NCBI GenBank assembly: GCA_036655355.1
Contig: JAVVQG010000002.1
Location: forward strand, 281,040 to 345,039
Origin: JAUNSR01 sp036655355
GTDB taxonomy: Bacteria > Bacteroidota > Bacteroidia > Bacteroidales > JAUNSR01
Direction: 5' to 3'
Length of the DNA: 64,000 nucleotides
In this document: positions 19,801 through 28,230 of the stretch, piece after piece
Numbering within the stretch: position 1 is the first letter of the stretch
Layout of the letters: each line of letters starts with the position of its first letter
Notes under the pieces: generated by a model
Told to the model about the DNA's origin: nothing
Seen by the model: the letters and a program-made list of their open reading frames with translations, nothing else
The model's database searches: none
Translations under genes and position numbers: made by a program

Positions 19801-20018
19801 ACGCCCCGAATTCGACACAACATTGATTCGAGTAAAGAGGTAGCCTGCATCTCCACTACGCGCGAAGAACTCCCCGCCATATTAAATTGCACCGTCAACC
19901 GGGGCAACGTATCAGAAGGAGCAAGTTTTACGGGTAATAAAGGCAGAAAAGCGATACCGGCCAGAGCCACCGCCAGAAAAACCACCAGAATGGAAAATGC
20001 CGATATTTTAAATTTCAT
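16836..20018 (-). CDS. RND-family efflux permease (second pump of the operon)
   Basis: 1060 residues, the normal size for an AcrB/MdtB/CusA-type RND pump: 12 membrane helices and two large periplasmic loops (about 35-330 and 555-870). The TM4 proton-relay region reads LVIDNTIVMADHIRIRRN, so the usual Asp-Asp pair is Asp-Asn. The C-terminus is membrane-embedded (YLFLPIFTINLKSNKKQ). It follows the TolC-like gene by 25 bp and overlaps the propeller lipoprotein by 4 bp. Only one adaptor gene is present for this pump and its partner, as in MdtABC-type pumps with two RND subunits. The substrate is unknown. Confidence 0.93.
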   Translation of the reverse strand: MKFKISAFSILVVFLAVALAGIAFLPLLPVKLAPSDTLPRLTVQFNMAGSSSRVVEMQATSLLESMLCRIRGVKSISSTSGNGWGTISLAFDRHTNTESARFEASAIVRQAWSQLPESVSYPSITMQSPDDKSNGPFLTYTLNAPASAIVIQRYAEREITRRLSHIPGIYRIQVSGATPTEYRLEYDASQLSRLGIGLEEIRSAIGKHYNREFLGTAIQEETNGEQKRWIRLALSPEGDNSQFDPSAITVADRWGALVRLDQLVKVTHREETPRGYFRINGLNSVYISFVADEHVNQLELGNRIADEIASFEKGLPSGYELHKRYDATEYIRKELQKVYVRTFLTILILLLFVLLISRSLRYLLLIVLSLLVNLSIAFIFYYLAGLEIQLYSLAGITISLSLVIDNTIVMADHIRIRRNRKAFLAILAATLTTIGALVIIFFLDESLRLNLQDFAAVVIINLAVSLLIALFFVPAHQEKLGLVQEKQSPFRKRATRRLTLLFSHYYRAQIKFLSSRRKSAVALLVLAFGLPLFLLPDKIEPEGNARLTLLGEYYNKLAGSDLYKSNVKPVMNIMFGGTLRLFVEKVYEGSYFSRKGETVLTITASMPNGTTLSQMNSLVEKMEAYLTTYDGIRQFQTSVHSARQAQINVYFTPQSEKGGFPYQLKSEVITKAFQLGGGSWGVYGLQDQGFSNDVRETAGSSRIELYGYNYDELYAHAEALRDTLLGYRRIKEVLINSQYSWWKDDYKEFVFDLDRKSLSRDSISPGQLFSSFSPLFGHDLHVATLYPGADEQEKVKLFSRQASTVDVWGMQHIPQGRSARAYKMNRLAKIEKQQVAQEVVKVDQQYRLCLQYEYIGSSSQAAKIQERVLKQYNKTLPMGYSAKSVDQRGGWNNKSKGQYLLLLLIIAIIFFTTSILFNSLRQPLAVICVIPISYIGVFLTFYLFKLNFDQGGFASFILLCGITVNASIYILNEYNRLNRTYPFKDPVRVYLKAWNAKITPIFLTVVSTILGFIPFLIGSDKEAFWFPLAAGTIGGLIFSVIGIYLFLPIFTINLKSNKKQ

Positions 20019-20043
20019 AGCAATCGATAAATCTGTTGTTCTT

Positions 20044-21516
20044 TTAAATCTCCTCTTTAAGACGCACCATCGGAATTCCTTTTTCGAAATCGTACAAAGT
20101 CAACTTCCGTATCTTAAAATAACTCAGCCAATAATTCTTCAGAGCCGTCACATAATTCTGTTGTGCCGATTGCTGCCTATTTTGCGAAAGGGTAAGGCTA
20201 TTGATATCACTCTGCCCGATCATAAAACGCTGACGGGTTTCCTGATAGGCAAGGTCCGCCAGATCGAGCGCTTCCCTTGCACTTGCGATCAGTTGTACAC
20301 GAACGTTGAAATCACTCACCGTCATGATCACTTCCTCCTCTACAGACACCTCCTTCTGACGTGCTGTCACCCGATTCACATTCAGGTTATTCCGGGCGAT
20401 ATTCCGTTTTCCTTTTCGGATGCCCCAATCCACCAACGGGATAGAAACCGAAAGGGTAACAATATCCTGCTGAAGCAGATCCCGATACGCCTCCCCCAGG
20501 TTGTCGGCAACCTGATTAAATCCGACACTGGCATTTACCGATGCATTGAACATCGCTTCGCGTGAGGTTTTGTCTACTTGCTGCTGCGCTTCAAGAATTC
20601 GCTGCTGCATTTCAATGAGATCGGGGTTATTCTCTCGTGCCATCGAGAGCGCTTCATCCACCGTAATCGTATTTACCCTCGGATGGAGGGGCAACGTAAG
20701 GCGTATGGCGGTGCTTTTGTCAAAATTCAGGTAAGAGGCCAATGAAAACATGGCGCGCTTTAATGCGATGGATGCATTTTCGAGTGCATTGCGGGCATTC
20801 ACCACATCGAGTTTCAACGTCAGCAGATCGGCTTTACTGATCGAAGCGATCCGATGCCGCCGTTCTCCCGTTGCATACAAGGTATCCGCATAGGTCACAC
20901 TTTCGCGTGCAAGGTCGTATTCAGCCTGCGCCATTGCCAAAGCAAAAAAGTATTCCGTAGCCGTTTCACTGATCTCCTCGCGCGAATAGAGATATTTCCG
21001 TTTCACCTTTTGATATTTCAGAGGCTCTATCCGGCGCTCCCACTTGAAGGGGTTGTAACCCAATAACTCCTGTGAATACCCCAGCCGAACGGGGACGGAG
21101 GAAAACTGACTGTAAGTGTCCACCCCCCTATTCCGAAGATAGCCCAACCGACTGTCTAACGTAAATCTACCCCCAAGTAAATCAAAGTTCTGATTCACCT
21201 GTAAGGCACCTCCGGCATAAAAGGACTCCTGTTTGCGATACACATCCACATTATTCTCGAAATCATAACGACTGGTAAAATCGCGGTAATACTGTGCCGG
21301 CGTCAGGTTCAGCGAGAGACTCGGCAAACGGCCGGCTTTAAAATTTCGGAATTCCCAATAGCCGCTCAAATACTCGCTCTCATTTCGAAAGGCCTGCAAA
21401 GAGCTGTCAGCTGCAATCGCAATCGCGCGGTCTAAGGTCAGTACAACTTCCTGGCCATACAAAACTGATGCTGTGTTTACACACAGAATCAGTATAATCA
21501 ATCTCATTCGGTTCAT
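20044..21516 (-). CDS. TolC-family outer-membrane efflux channel
   Basis: About 490 residues from the ATG at 21516. The signal peptide is MNRMRLIILILCVNTASVLY, cleaved near GQE. Two repeats rich in coiled coil (LDRAIAIAADSS ... and ALSMARENNPDLIEMQQRI ...) are the standard outer membrane factor architecture, with alternating helical hairpins and beta strands. An upstream in-frame ATG at 21543 would add nine residues, but those codons lie inside a dispersed repeat copy and put a hydrophilic segment before the signal peptide, so the shorter start is preferred. It sits between two RND pump genes and is the likely exit duct for both. Confidence 0.93.
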   Translation of the reverse strand: MNRMRLIILILCVNTASVLYGQEVVLTLDRAIAIAADSSLQAFRNESEYLSGYWEFRNFKAGRLPSLSLNLTPAQYYRDFTSRYDFENNVDVYRKQESFYAGGALQVNQNFDLLGGRFTLDSRLGYLRNRGVDTYSQFSSVPVRLGYSQELLGYNPFKWERRIEPLKYQKVKRKYLYSREEISETATEYFFALAMAQAEYDLARESVTYADTLYATGERRHRIASISKADLLTLKLDVVNARNALENASIALKRAMFSLASYLNFDKSTAIRLTLPLHPRVNTITVDEALSMARENNPDLIEMQQRILEAQQQVDKTSREAMFNASVNASVGFNQVADNLGEAYRDLLQQDIVTLSVSIPLVDWGIRKGKRNIARNNLNVNRVTARQKEVSVEEEVIMTVSDFNVRVQLIASAREALDLADLAYQETRQRFMIGQSDINSLTLSQNRQQSAQQNYVTALKNYWLSYFKIRKLTLYDFEKGIPMVRLKEEI

Positions 21517-21606
21517 TTGTATGTCGTCTATTTTTAACATCAAGGTGAGATGCGTCGTTTATATACTTTTCGTTTGATAACTCAACTTGAGGTGAGCTAT
21601 ATAATA
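21514..21606 (+). repeat. Dispersed structured repeat, diverged copy at the RND/tolC junction
   Basis: CATTTGTATGTCGTCTATTT, then ACATCAAGGTGAGATGCG and ACTCAACTTGAGGTGAGCTA, align base for base with the flank and core of the repeats at 53.7-54.0 and 63.7-63.9 kb. This copy has lost the outer stem. It supplies the tolC leader and, read on the minus strand, the last codons of the upstream RND gene (AHLKLSYQTKSI, then stop). Confidence 0.75.
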
Positions 21607-24600
21607 ATACACCACCGGAATCACAAACAAACTCACCAGGGTACCCACAACCATCGCTGCGATCATCCCGATTGCCAGCGGTTGTTGAAGTTCACTCCCC
21701 ATATCAAATGTAAAGAGTATGGGAACCATGGCGAATACCGTAGTCAGTGAAGTCATGATGATCGGACGCAAGCGGCGCCTACCCGCTTCATGGATCGCCT
21801 CCATCAGGGGTAAACCTGCTTTTCGCAACTCATTGATCATATCCAGTTTAAGTATAGAGTCATTGATAATGATTCCGCAGGTCACCACGATCCCGATGGC
21901 ACTCATCAGATTCAGGGTGTGTCCGCATAGCCACAGTATACCCAGAGCCGCCGCGGTATCGACCGGAATCTCCAGCAGAACGATCAGCGGTTGTGAGAAA
22001 CTTTCAAACTGAGCAGCCAGAATAAAATACATCAGCAGAACGGAAATCAGCAAAATCACCACCATTTCAGACAACATCTTCCGGTTTGTAAAGAAACTAC
22101 CCGTAAAATCAATGTTCCACTCCTCCCCTTTGAGCGCTCTTACCTGCTCCATTACAAGTTCGGGATTTACGGGACGATAAAAACGAAAAGGGATGAACTC
22201 ACCGTTTTTCCCGGCATGGATCGTTTTCAGATCCTCCGTTGGAATCACCCTTACCAACGTGTTTAAAGGAATACTCCCCGAAGGGTAAGATCCTTGTGAG
22301 ATTTTGGCAGATCCCGACCAAGGAGTATTTGTGCGGATCATTGTCTTACGCAATACCTCCTGAAGGCTTTGCTCCCCCTCACTCAGGGTAATGGGTAAAT
22401 ATTGCTGATAAGAGCGTAGCAGTGCAACTTCGTTTTCCCGAAAGGCCGTTTTCAACACCCGGTACACTTCGTTGTAATCCACATTATAGAGCAACAGTTT
22501 CTGCTTCTCTATACTTAAGTTCAATTGATTATCAAAAGTGACTCCTTCAGGCGCTTCTCCGGTAGCTTCACGCATCCGATTTTGCAACTCATGCAGTTTT
22601 ACAGCTTCCGGAGCGACATCTTTCTTGCGACTGCTTACGGCTGCTACCAAATCGGCCTCGCCGGTAACGAAAATCTTTTCAAACAGCGAACCGGGAGGAG
22701 AGAATGAAAAAATAGCTTCGGGATAATGCGATGTAAGCCAGCGTCGGATCTCGCACTCAACACCGGCAATCTCTTTGGCATGAGCCATTCGGACATACAC
22801 TTCCGCTTCAGATCCCGTGAGTTCGTTTTCTCGGTTCAATAAAAACTGTTGCGTGCCTACATAAGCGGTATGGTGTGCACCCAAGGAATCGAGGTAATGA
22901 CAGAACGCTTCGGTGCGTCTACGATTCTCATCCAGATGAATGCGATCATTCCACTCCAGGTTGACTACCGTTTCGGTATGATCCAATTCAGGCATACCAC
23001 TCTTCGGTATCCCCAAGAAAAGTGCCGCACACAACGGTAACGAGGCAAAACAAAACAACATCACCTTCCGTTTGTGCCGAAATGCAAAATCAATCCAACG
23101 GTCGTACCAACAATCCAGAGAGGCGGTGAGTTTCCCCGCTTGCGACATGCGACGGGATACCACTCCCGACAACCGAAACCAGCGGCCGAATTTATCGGAT
23201 ACGCTCCCATACAGGAACTGATAAAGAACAGGGAGCAACATGATCCCCGTAAAATAGGAAACCAATAACCCGACCGTTACCGCAAAGGCTTGATCATAGA
23301 AAATCGCTCCGGCGATCCCACTCATAAATACCAACGGCACAAACACGGCAATCGTGGTAAATGTAGAACTCAGCATGGGCGTAATGACTTCGGTTGTACC
23401 CCGATCACACGCTTGTTCGAGAGAATATCCGCGACTTCGGTATTGCGAGATATTCTCCGTAACGATGATTCCGCTGTCTATCATCATCCCCAGCGCCAGA
23501 ATCAGCCCGGACAACGAGATGATATTCAGCGTCATGCCAAAAAGATAGAAGAAAAGGAAACTCACAACGATACTCACCACCATGCTTAGGGCTATCACGA
23601 AGGGACTCTTCACGTCACCCAGAAAAAGAACGGATACCATGAAGATCAGGATGAAACCCAACAACAGATTCTGTTTCAGATTAGAGATGGTAAAATCAAG
23701 TAACTCGGTTTGATTTCTGGTAATGGAGAATTCAATATCGGGATATTGTTTTTGGAAATCTTTCATGACCCTCTGAAGCGACTCCTTCATCTTCGCCATA
23801 TTATCCTCACCCTGTTTGATGACCGCAAGCGTAACTGCTCGTTTACCTCGGGCCAGCGAGGCGCCGGATTCGTGACGCGGGATAATCGAAACCTCGGCAA
23901 GATCTTTCAATTGGAAAATACGATCCTGCTTTCGAAGGTAAATCTCACGCACATCCTCTTCCGAGCGAAGCAACGTGGAGAACTTGATATTGTATTCATA
24001 ATAACCGTCACGCACCACCATGCTTCCCGCCTCCACATTATTTGCAGCAAGAGCCTGCTCCAAATCAGAAAGAGAGAAACCGGCCGAGGCCAGCCGATTC
24101 ATATCGGGAACGATCTGCAATTGACGAGACAAGGTTCCGGTCATATCCACCATCGCGATTTCGGGCAACTGTTCGATGCGTCGTTTAATTACATTTCCGG
24201 CGAAATCGGATAATTCAAGAAAACGATCCACATCATCATGCTCCCGACGTAGCGTAAGATTCAGATAAAATACGGGTATATCGGTGGCACTCGCTTTTAT
24301 CACACGCGGACGCTCGGTTTCACGGGGTATATAACTCATCGCGGCGTCAATCTTCTCATTCACTTCGATAAAAGCGAGGTCCGTATTGGTTCCGAACTCA
24401 AAACTGAGACGAATCACCGCACCTCCGTCGCTCGCATTGCTCTCGATATTTCGCAGAGAAGCAACCTGTAACAGTTGTTGTCGAATGGGACGAACGATGG
24501 TATTTTCCAACTCACGTGCGGATGTATTGCGCGAAGTAACCTGTACGGTGATCTCCGGAATGGCGATATCGGGAAGCAACGAAACGGGAAGCGTAAAATA

Positions 24601-24678
24601 AGTGGCGAGTCCGATTAGAAAAAACGCAGTAAAGGCCATGAGTACCGCAATAGGACGACTCAAAAGAAATTTTATCAT
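21559..24678 (-). CDS. RND-family efflux permease (first pump of the operon)
   Basis: 1039 residues with 12 membrane helices and two periplasmic loops. The start (MIKFLLSRPIAVLMAFTAFF) is a typical RND TM1, and the TM4 motif is LALGMMIDSGIIVTENISQY, with one Asp of the usual pair. It overlaps the adaptor gene by 4 bp (ATG within the adaptor stop), so it is coupled to it. The last ~12 residues (AHLKLSYQTKSI) are encoded by a copy of the dispersed repeat, which also supplies the stop codon, so the native C-terminal tail seems to have been replaced. It probably works with the downstream RND pump and the shared TolC-like channel. Confidence 0.93.
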   Translation of the reverse strand: MIKFLLSRPIAVLMAFTAFFLIGLATYFTLPVSLLPDIAIPEITVQVTSRNTSARELENTIVRPIRQQLLQVASLRNIESNASDGGAVIRLSFEFGTNTDLAFIEVNEKIDAAMSYIPRETERPRVIKASATDIPVFYLNLTLRREHDDVDRFLELSDFAGNVIKRRIEQLPEIAMVDMTGTLSRQLQIVPDMNRLASAGFSLSDLEQALAANNVEAGSMVVRDGYYEYNIKFSTLLRSEEDVREIYLRKQDRIFQLKDLAEVSIIPRHESGASLARGKRAVTLAVIKQGEDNMAKMKESLQRVMKDFQKQYPDIEFSITRNQTELLDFTISNLKQNLLLGFILIFMVSVLFLGDVKSPFVIALSMVVSIVVSFLFFYLFGMTLNIISLSGLILALGMMIDSGIIVTENISQYRSRGYSLEQACDRGTTEVITPMLSSTFTTIAVFVPLVFMSGIAGAIFYDQAFAVTVGLLVSYFTGIMLLPVLYQFLYGSVSDKFGRWFRLSGVVSRRMSQAGKLTASLDCWYDRWIDFAFRHKRKVMLFCFASLPLCAALFLGIPKSGMPELDHTETVVNLEWNDRIHLDENRRRTEAFCHYLDSLGAHHTAYVGTQQFLLNRENELTGSEAEVYVRMAHAKEIAGVECEIRRWLTSHYPEAIFSFSPPGSLFEKIFVTGEADLVAAVSSRKKDVAPEAVKLHELQNRMREATGEAPEGVTFDNQLNLSIEKQKLLLYNVDYNEVYRVLKTAFRENEVALLRSYQQYLPITLSEGEQSLQEVLRKTMIRTNTPWSGSAKISQGSYPSGSIPLNTLVRVIPTEDLKTIHAGKNGEFIPFRFYRPVNPELVMEQVRALKGEEWNIDFTGSFFTNRKMLSEMVVILLISVLLMYFILAAQFESFSQPLIVLLEIPVDTAAALGILWLCGHTLNLMSAIGIVVTCGIIINDSILKLDMINELRKAGLPLMEAIHEAGRRRLRPIIMTSLTTVFAMVPILFTFDMGSELQQPLAIGMIAAMVVGTLVSLFVIPVVYYYIAHLKLSYQTKSI

Positions 24679-25757
24679 AATGTGTTCACGGGCGCCTCAT
24701 GGGCGAGATTTATATTATTATCCACAATCACCAAATCCCCTTCTTGAATCTCTTCTCCTCGAATCGTATATTCATGTTCATTTTCAAGAGCGGTATTGAC
24801 GTAATTCCAAATCGCTTTTCCTTCGCGCAACGTAAAGACCACTTGTTTTCCGCTACGAAGTACTACCGCGCTCTTCGGAACCACCCATTGGTCAGGCACG
24901 ACTCTCAAAATATTGATTTGCACATTCATCCCTTCGAAAAGACGATCGTTGCCATTCACAGATGCCCTCACTTGTACCATTCCGGAACTCTCCACCAAAG
25001 GATTTACTTCGGTAATTATACCGGTATAACTGTTATCCGTTGTGGAAAAAGGCTGCACCCGTACCTTATCGCCTCGATGAATCATGGGTAGTTCACTTTC
25101 AAGCACCGTAAATGCAGCCTCGAGCGATGACGGATCGATCAACCGACAAAAAGGTACCGAAAGAGAAGGTGCATTGAGTTCCGCCATAAACAGATTGGCC
25201 ACGATTCCGGCAAAAGGCGCTGTTAAGACAGCCTCTTGTCGTTCTCGTTTGGCAAGCTCATAATTTGACAAAGCCTGGTCATAACCGCTCTTAATGCGAA
25301 CCAATCGCATGGTAGAAACGGGCACAGACACGCTGTCTTCGGGGGCATACCCCTGTCCGATCAATAAATCTGCCAGATCGAGTCGCGATTTCTCAAGAGA
25401 GACGGTAGCCTGTATCAGTTTCTGATTCAGTTTAAAACTATCCAGTTCAGCTAACTTTTCCCCTTTTGCGACCCGTTGCCCATTCTTTACATAGATTCGG
25501 GCCACCGGTTCGGTATTCTTAAAATACAAATCCACCATCCGTTTAGCGGTCAATTTCCCATTACTGATGAGCTCCTGATTAAAAGCCTTCGATTCGAGTT
25601 TAATTACTGAAACAGCCGGTTTATCGGCGGGAAGCAAAGCCGCCGTCTTCATCGTTTCCTCTTCAGAAGATTGAGCTCTGGTACAACTTAAAATTGGCAT
25701 AAGCATGATGCCGGTTAGGAGTGTTGCCACAACACGCTGTGATCTTGAAATTATCAT
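24675..25757 (-). CDS. RND periplasmic adaptor (membrane fusion protein), lipoprotein
   Basis: 360 residues. Signal with lipobox LSC (MLMPILSCTRAQSSEEE) anchors it to the inner membrane. The order is a barrel-sandwich/lipoyl half (IYVKNGQRVAKGEKLAELDS), a short alpha-hairpin (about 130-175), the second lipoyl half (AVLTAPFAGIVANLF), a beta-barrel domain and a C-terminal membrane-proximal domain. It is the first gene of the five-gene minus-strand operon and overlaps the first RND gene by 4 bp. It would link two RND pumps to the TolC-like channel. Confidence 0.93.
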   Translation of the reverse strand: MIISRSQRVVATLLTGIMLMPILSCTRAQSSEEETMKTAALLPADKPAVSVIKLESKAFNQELISNGKLTAKRMVDLYFKNTEPVARIYVKNGQRVAKGEKLAELDSFKLNQKLIQATVSLEKSRLDLADLLIGQGYAPEDSVSVPVSTMRLVRIKSGYDQALSNYELAKRERQEAVLTAPFAGIVANLFMAELNAPSLSVPFCRLIDPSSLEAAFTVLESELPMIHRGDKVRVQPFSTTDNSYTGIITEVNPLVESSGMVQVRASVNGNDRLFEGMNVQINILRVVPDQWVVPKSAVVLRSGKQVVFTLREGKAIWNYVNTALENEHEYTIRGEEIQEGDLVIVDNNINLAHEAPVNTL

Positions 25758-25914
25758 GGTAATTATTTTGTGGTATCGAAATGTATAGTCGTAAGTTGCC
25801 CTTCATGTGCTTTCTTAGCTGGAGGTGAGGATTGTTTGTAAGAATTGAGTGGGCATTGACAAGTTTGACTGTTTTTGCGTAATTGGACTTGCAAAAGAAT
25901 TATTTTAGCGATTT

Positions 25915-26478
25915 TTATTTTAACCTAAAAGATTCTTGTATGTTTTTGACGATTGATATTGTATTATCTTTTTTATAAAATTCTTCAGTGGTAGAAATCT
26001 CTACATAATGAATTAGTTGGTCTTTTTTTAAGATAATATATTCTCTGTGATAAGTGGTAAAAGTACCGTCCATATTTTTACCTTTCTTGCGAAAAGATAT
26101 TTTCTTTTTGTTAGAAGAAATAGTTTTTTCTTCTAAAATATCTTTTTGAGACACATCATTCAATAACATAATACGATTCTTTAGATCATTAATAGATAAC
26201 TCTTTGTTATCTATTCGAGTGTAACTGTACATGCTTAACATTATAGTCTTAGGGATATCTGTTTCACTTCTTATGGGGCTATTCCAAACAGTCGTTTCTA
26301 TCATATATGTATCTGTAGTTCTTTTTCTTATAGAACGATCTCCTCTGTAGGGCTCCCAATTCGAAGGGATACTGAATGAATACAAGGGATAATCAATAAT
26401 CTTGCTCTTTTGTTCCTTAGAAAAAACAGAGGATATAGAAGAAAGAATAAATAGTATGAGAATTGTTGAATGTTTCAT
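25915..26478 (-). CDS. Small exported protein of unknown function
   Basis: 187 residues: a signal peptide (MKHSTILILFILSSISSVFS) and a basic, beta-rich mature part opening with YPLYSFSIPSNWEPYRGD, a pattern seen in PsbP/DUF1795-like proteins, though that assignment is weak. The coding sequence is much more AT-rich than the genes before 25.8 kb and belongs with the AT-rich block up to 33 kb. It lies 157 bp upstream of the adaptor gene on the same strand and is not clearly part of the efflux operon. Confidence 0.7.
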   Translation of the reverse strand: MKHSTILILFILSSISSVFSKEQKSKIIDYPLYSFSIPSNWEPYRGDRSIRKRTTDTYMIETTVWNSPIRSETDIPKTIMLSMYSYTRIDNKELSINDLKNRIMLLNDVSQKDILEEKTISSNKKKISFRKKGKNMDGTFTTYHREYIILKKDQLIHYVEISTTEEFYKKDNTISIVKNIQESFRLK

Positions 26479-26550
26479 GCGCGAATTTTAAGTGCCCCTC
26501 ATGGTTTATAGGACTAATTTTACAATATTATTTATATGGCGAATTATATA

Positions 26551-27564
26551 TTACAGAGGTAATTGATGTGTATATATTTGATTTTCATCATCCTGATCAA
26601 TTGCATATATTGTATTATGCTCTTCAGAAATAGTAATTAACGAAACTGGTTTATTCAATTTATAACAGATGACAGGATTTCCTTTCCAATCCCAAACTTG
26701 TAGTTCCTGAGTTGGTGTCGGAGCTTTTTCTGAGTTCTTATTGGAACACAAGACATAAATATATTTAGATGTAGCTTGTGGACTTAAGTAGTATGAAGCC
26801 AAGTCATCAGGATGTGTGCTTGCTATTTTTTTGATATATGGTGATATATTAACAGAAATATCTTGAAGTAAATCTCCATTATCGTTGTGAATTCTTATGC
26901 ATTTCATTCTTCCATAAAAAGCTGCATATAAATGACCTTTGGGATGTACAACACAGTTTTTAATCCCTAAAATGAATCTTTGAAATGGTTCAAAATCTTT
27001 TGTCCATTCTGGATATTCACTAACTCCAGTCATTGACTTGTTTTGGTTATTAAAAATATAATATTCATTTGAATCTTCTATATTTCCAAACATCAGGTAT
27101 TTATCGTCTGCCAAAGGATAAAATCCATTACTTGCAGAATGTTGATCAAATATTTTTTCAGAAGCAACTATTTTTAATGTGTTTGATATTTCCACTTGCT
27201 TTAAGAGATGACTCCCTGACTCAAGGACAGAAAACCCTTTTTTTGATGGAATGAAACTTCTCGCATCCAATGAACCAAAATCTGCAGGTCCGGGTCCTTT
27301 TATTCCGGCACTAAATAAATACTCAAAAGGCTCTAATGTGAAAATATCAAACAAATAATCATCTTTTTGTTTATATACAATGAGGTGGTTATTTGATATA
27401 AACATAGCTCTTGGTAATAATATTGGATTAGGAATGGTATATGAATCCCATATCAGTTCTTTTGTCTTAGGAAATTTTGTCACTTCACGTTCTAATGTAT
27501 TTTGTGTGTCTATACACGATGATATTATTGAAGTAAATAATAATATTATCATTATTCTTTTCAT
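26551..27564 (-). CDS. TolB-like / BF3164-type beta-propeller lipoprotein
   Basis: 337 residues with lipobox ISSC (Cys at about 17). The motifs DIFTLEPFEYLFSAGIKGPG and PADFGSLDARSFIP, and the last blade QVWDWKGNPVICYKLNKPVS ... NTIYAIDQDDENQIYTHQL, match the BF3164-type TolB-like propeller lipoproteins of Bacteroidota. It belongs to the local set of propeller lipoproteins but is shorter and of a different subfamily from those at 15.6, 28.2 and 30.3 kb. AT-rich. The function is unknown. Confidence 0.8.
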   Translation of the reverse strand: MKRIMIILLFTSIISSCIDTQNTLEREVTKFPKTKELIWDSYTIPNPILLPRAMFISNNHLIVYKQKDDYLFDIFTLEPFEYLFSAGIKGPGPADFGSLDARSFIPSKKGFSVLESGSHLLKQVEISNTLKIVASEKIFDQHSASNGFYPLADDKYLMFGNIEDSNEYYIFNNQNKSMTGVSEYPEWTKDFEPFQRFILGIKNCVVHPKGHLYAAFYGRMKCIRIHNDNGDLLQDISVNISPYIKKIASTHPDDLASYYLSPQATSKYIYVLCSNKNSEKAPTPTQELQVWDWKGNPVICYKLNKPVSLITISEEHNTIYAIDQDDENQIYTHQLPL

Positions 27565-28230
27565 TAAATTGGAATTATTAAGCTGTTAATTACAATCATT
27601 AGCAATGATTAAAAACTATAAAACAATGAGACATATTAAATAGTGGTCCTAATCATTAAATCTATAATCTAAACAATCAGAAACTAGGATTTCAAGTTGA
27701 GAAGCCTTTTCTTAAGTAAAAGAATTAGTTTGTGCCTTCGAATTAGCAACCCGAAAACCAGCTATTTTGTATAGTACTCCCTTTTTTCGGCCACTTGAAC
27801 ACCTCTCTAAGTTTAGTTCTTATTCTGAACATTACGCATCTACAGATCAATAAAGAATGGATACTCCTTTATTTTAAATCTGTATTTAATTGATGATGTT
27901 TGGCCATTGAATCTCTTTTGTTCCGCACTTCTAGACAAATAAATGGGTTTATAACCATCGATACCAGAATATTACCTTTTACATTAAATAACCCATGTGT
28001 TTTTTAACGCTGTTATACAACTCCTGCATTTACGTGACTATGGTAAACATACTCTTATTTTAACATTATCCAAAATATTTCTGAATTAATATCATCCTAT
28101 GCTATCCCTTCACCACCCAAGCTTATCTGTCTTCCTTTTTCACACGAATTACAACGATAATTTTCGAGAATTGAGTTCGGCCGGATGTAATTCCGTTCAT
28201 TTGTTTCCGTTACGGTTTCTCTGCGATAGT
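27565..28230. other. 666-bp AT-rich intergenic region, no gene seen
   Basis: Both strands are broken by frequent stops. No small-peptide gene, tRNA or strong terminator is visible. The only structure is a 7-bp inverted repeat AATCATT-agc-AATGATT at 27594-27610. Its length and lack of constraint suggest decayed sequence between two propeller lipoprotein genes. Confidence 0.5.

Noticed and set aside
27741..28000. Possible transposase or propeller remnant (minus-strand text VKGNILVSMVINPFICLEVR)
   Set aside because: Short, bounded by stops, and the resemblance is too weak to name.
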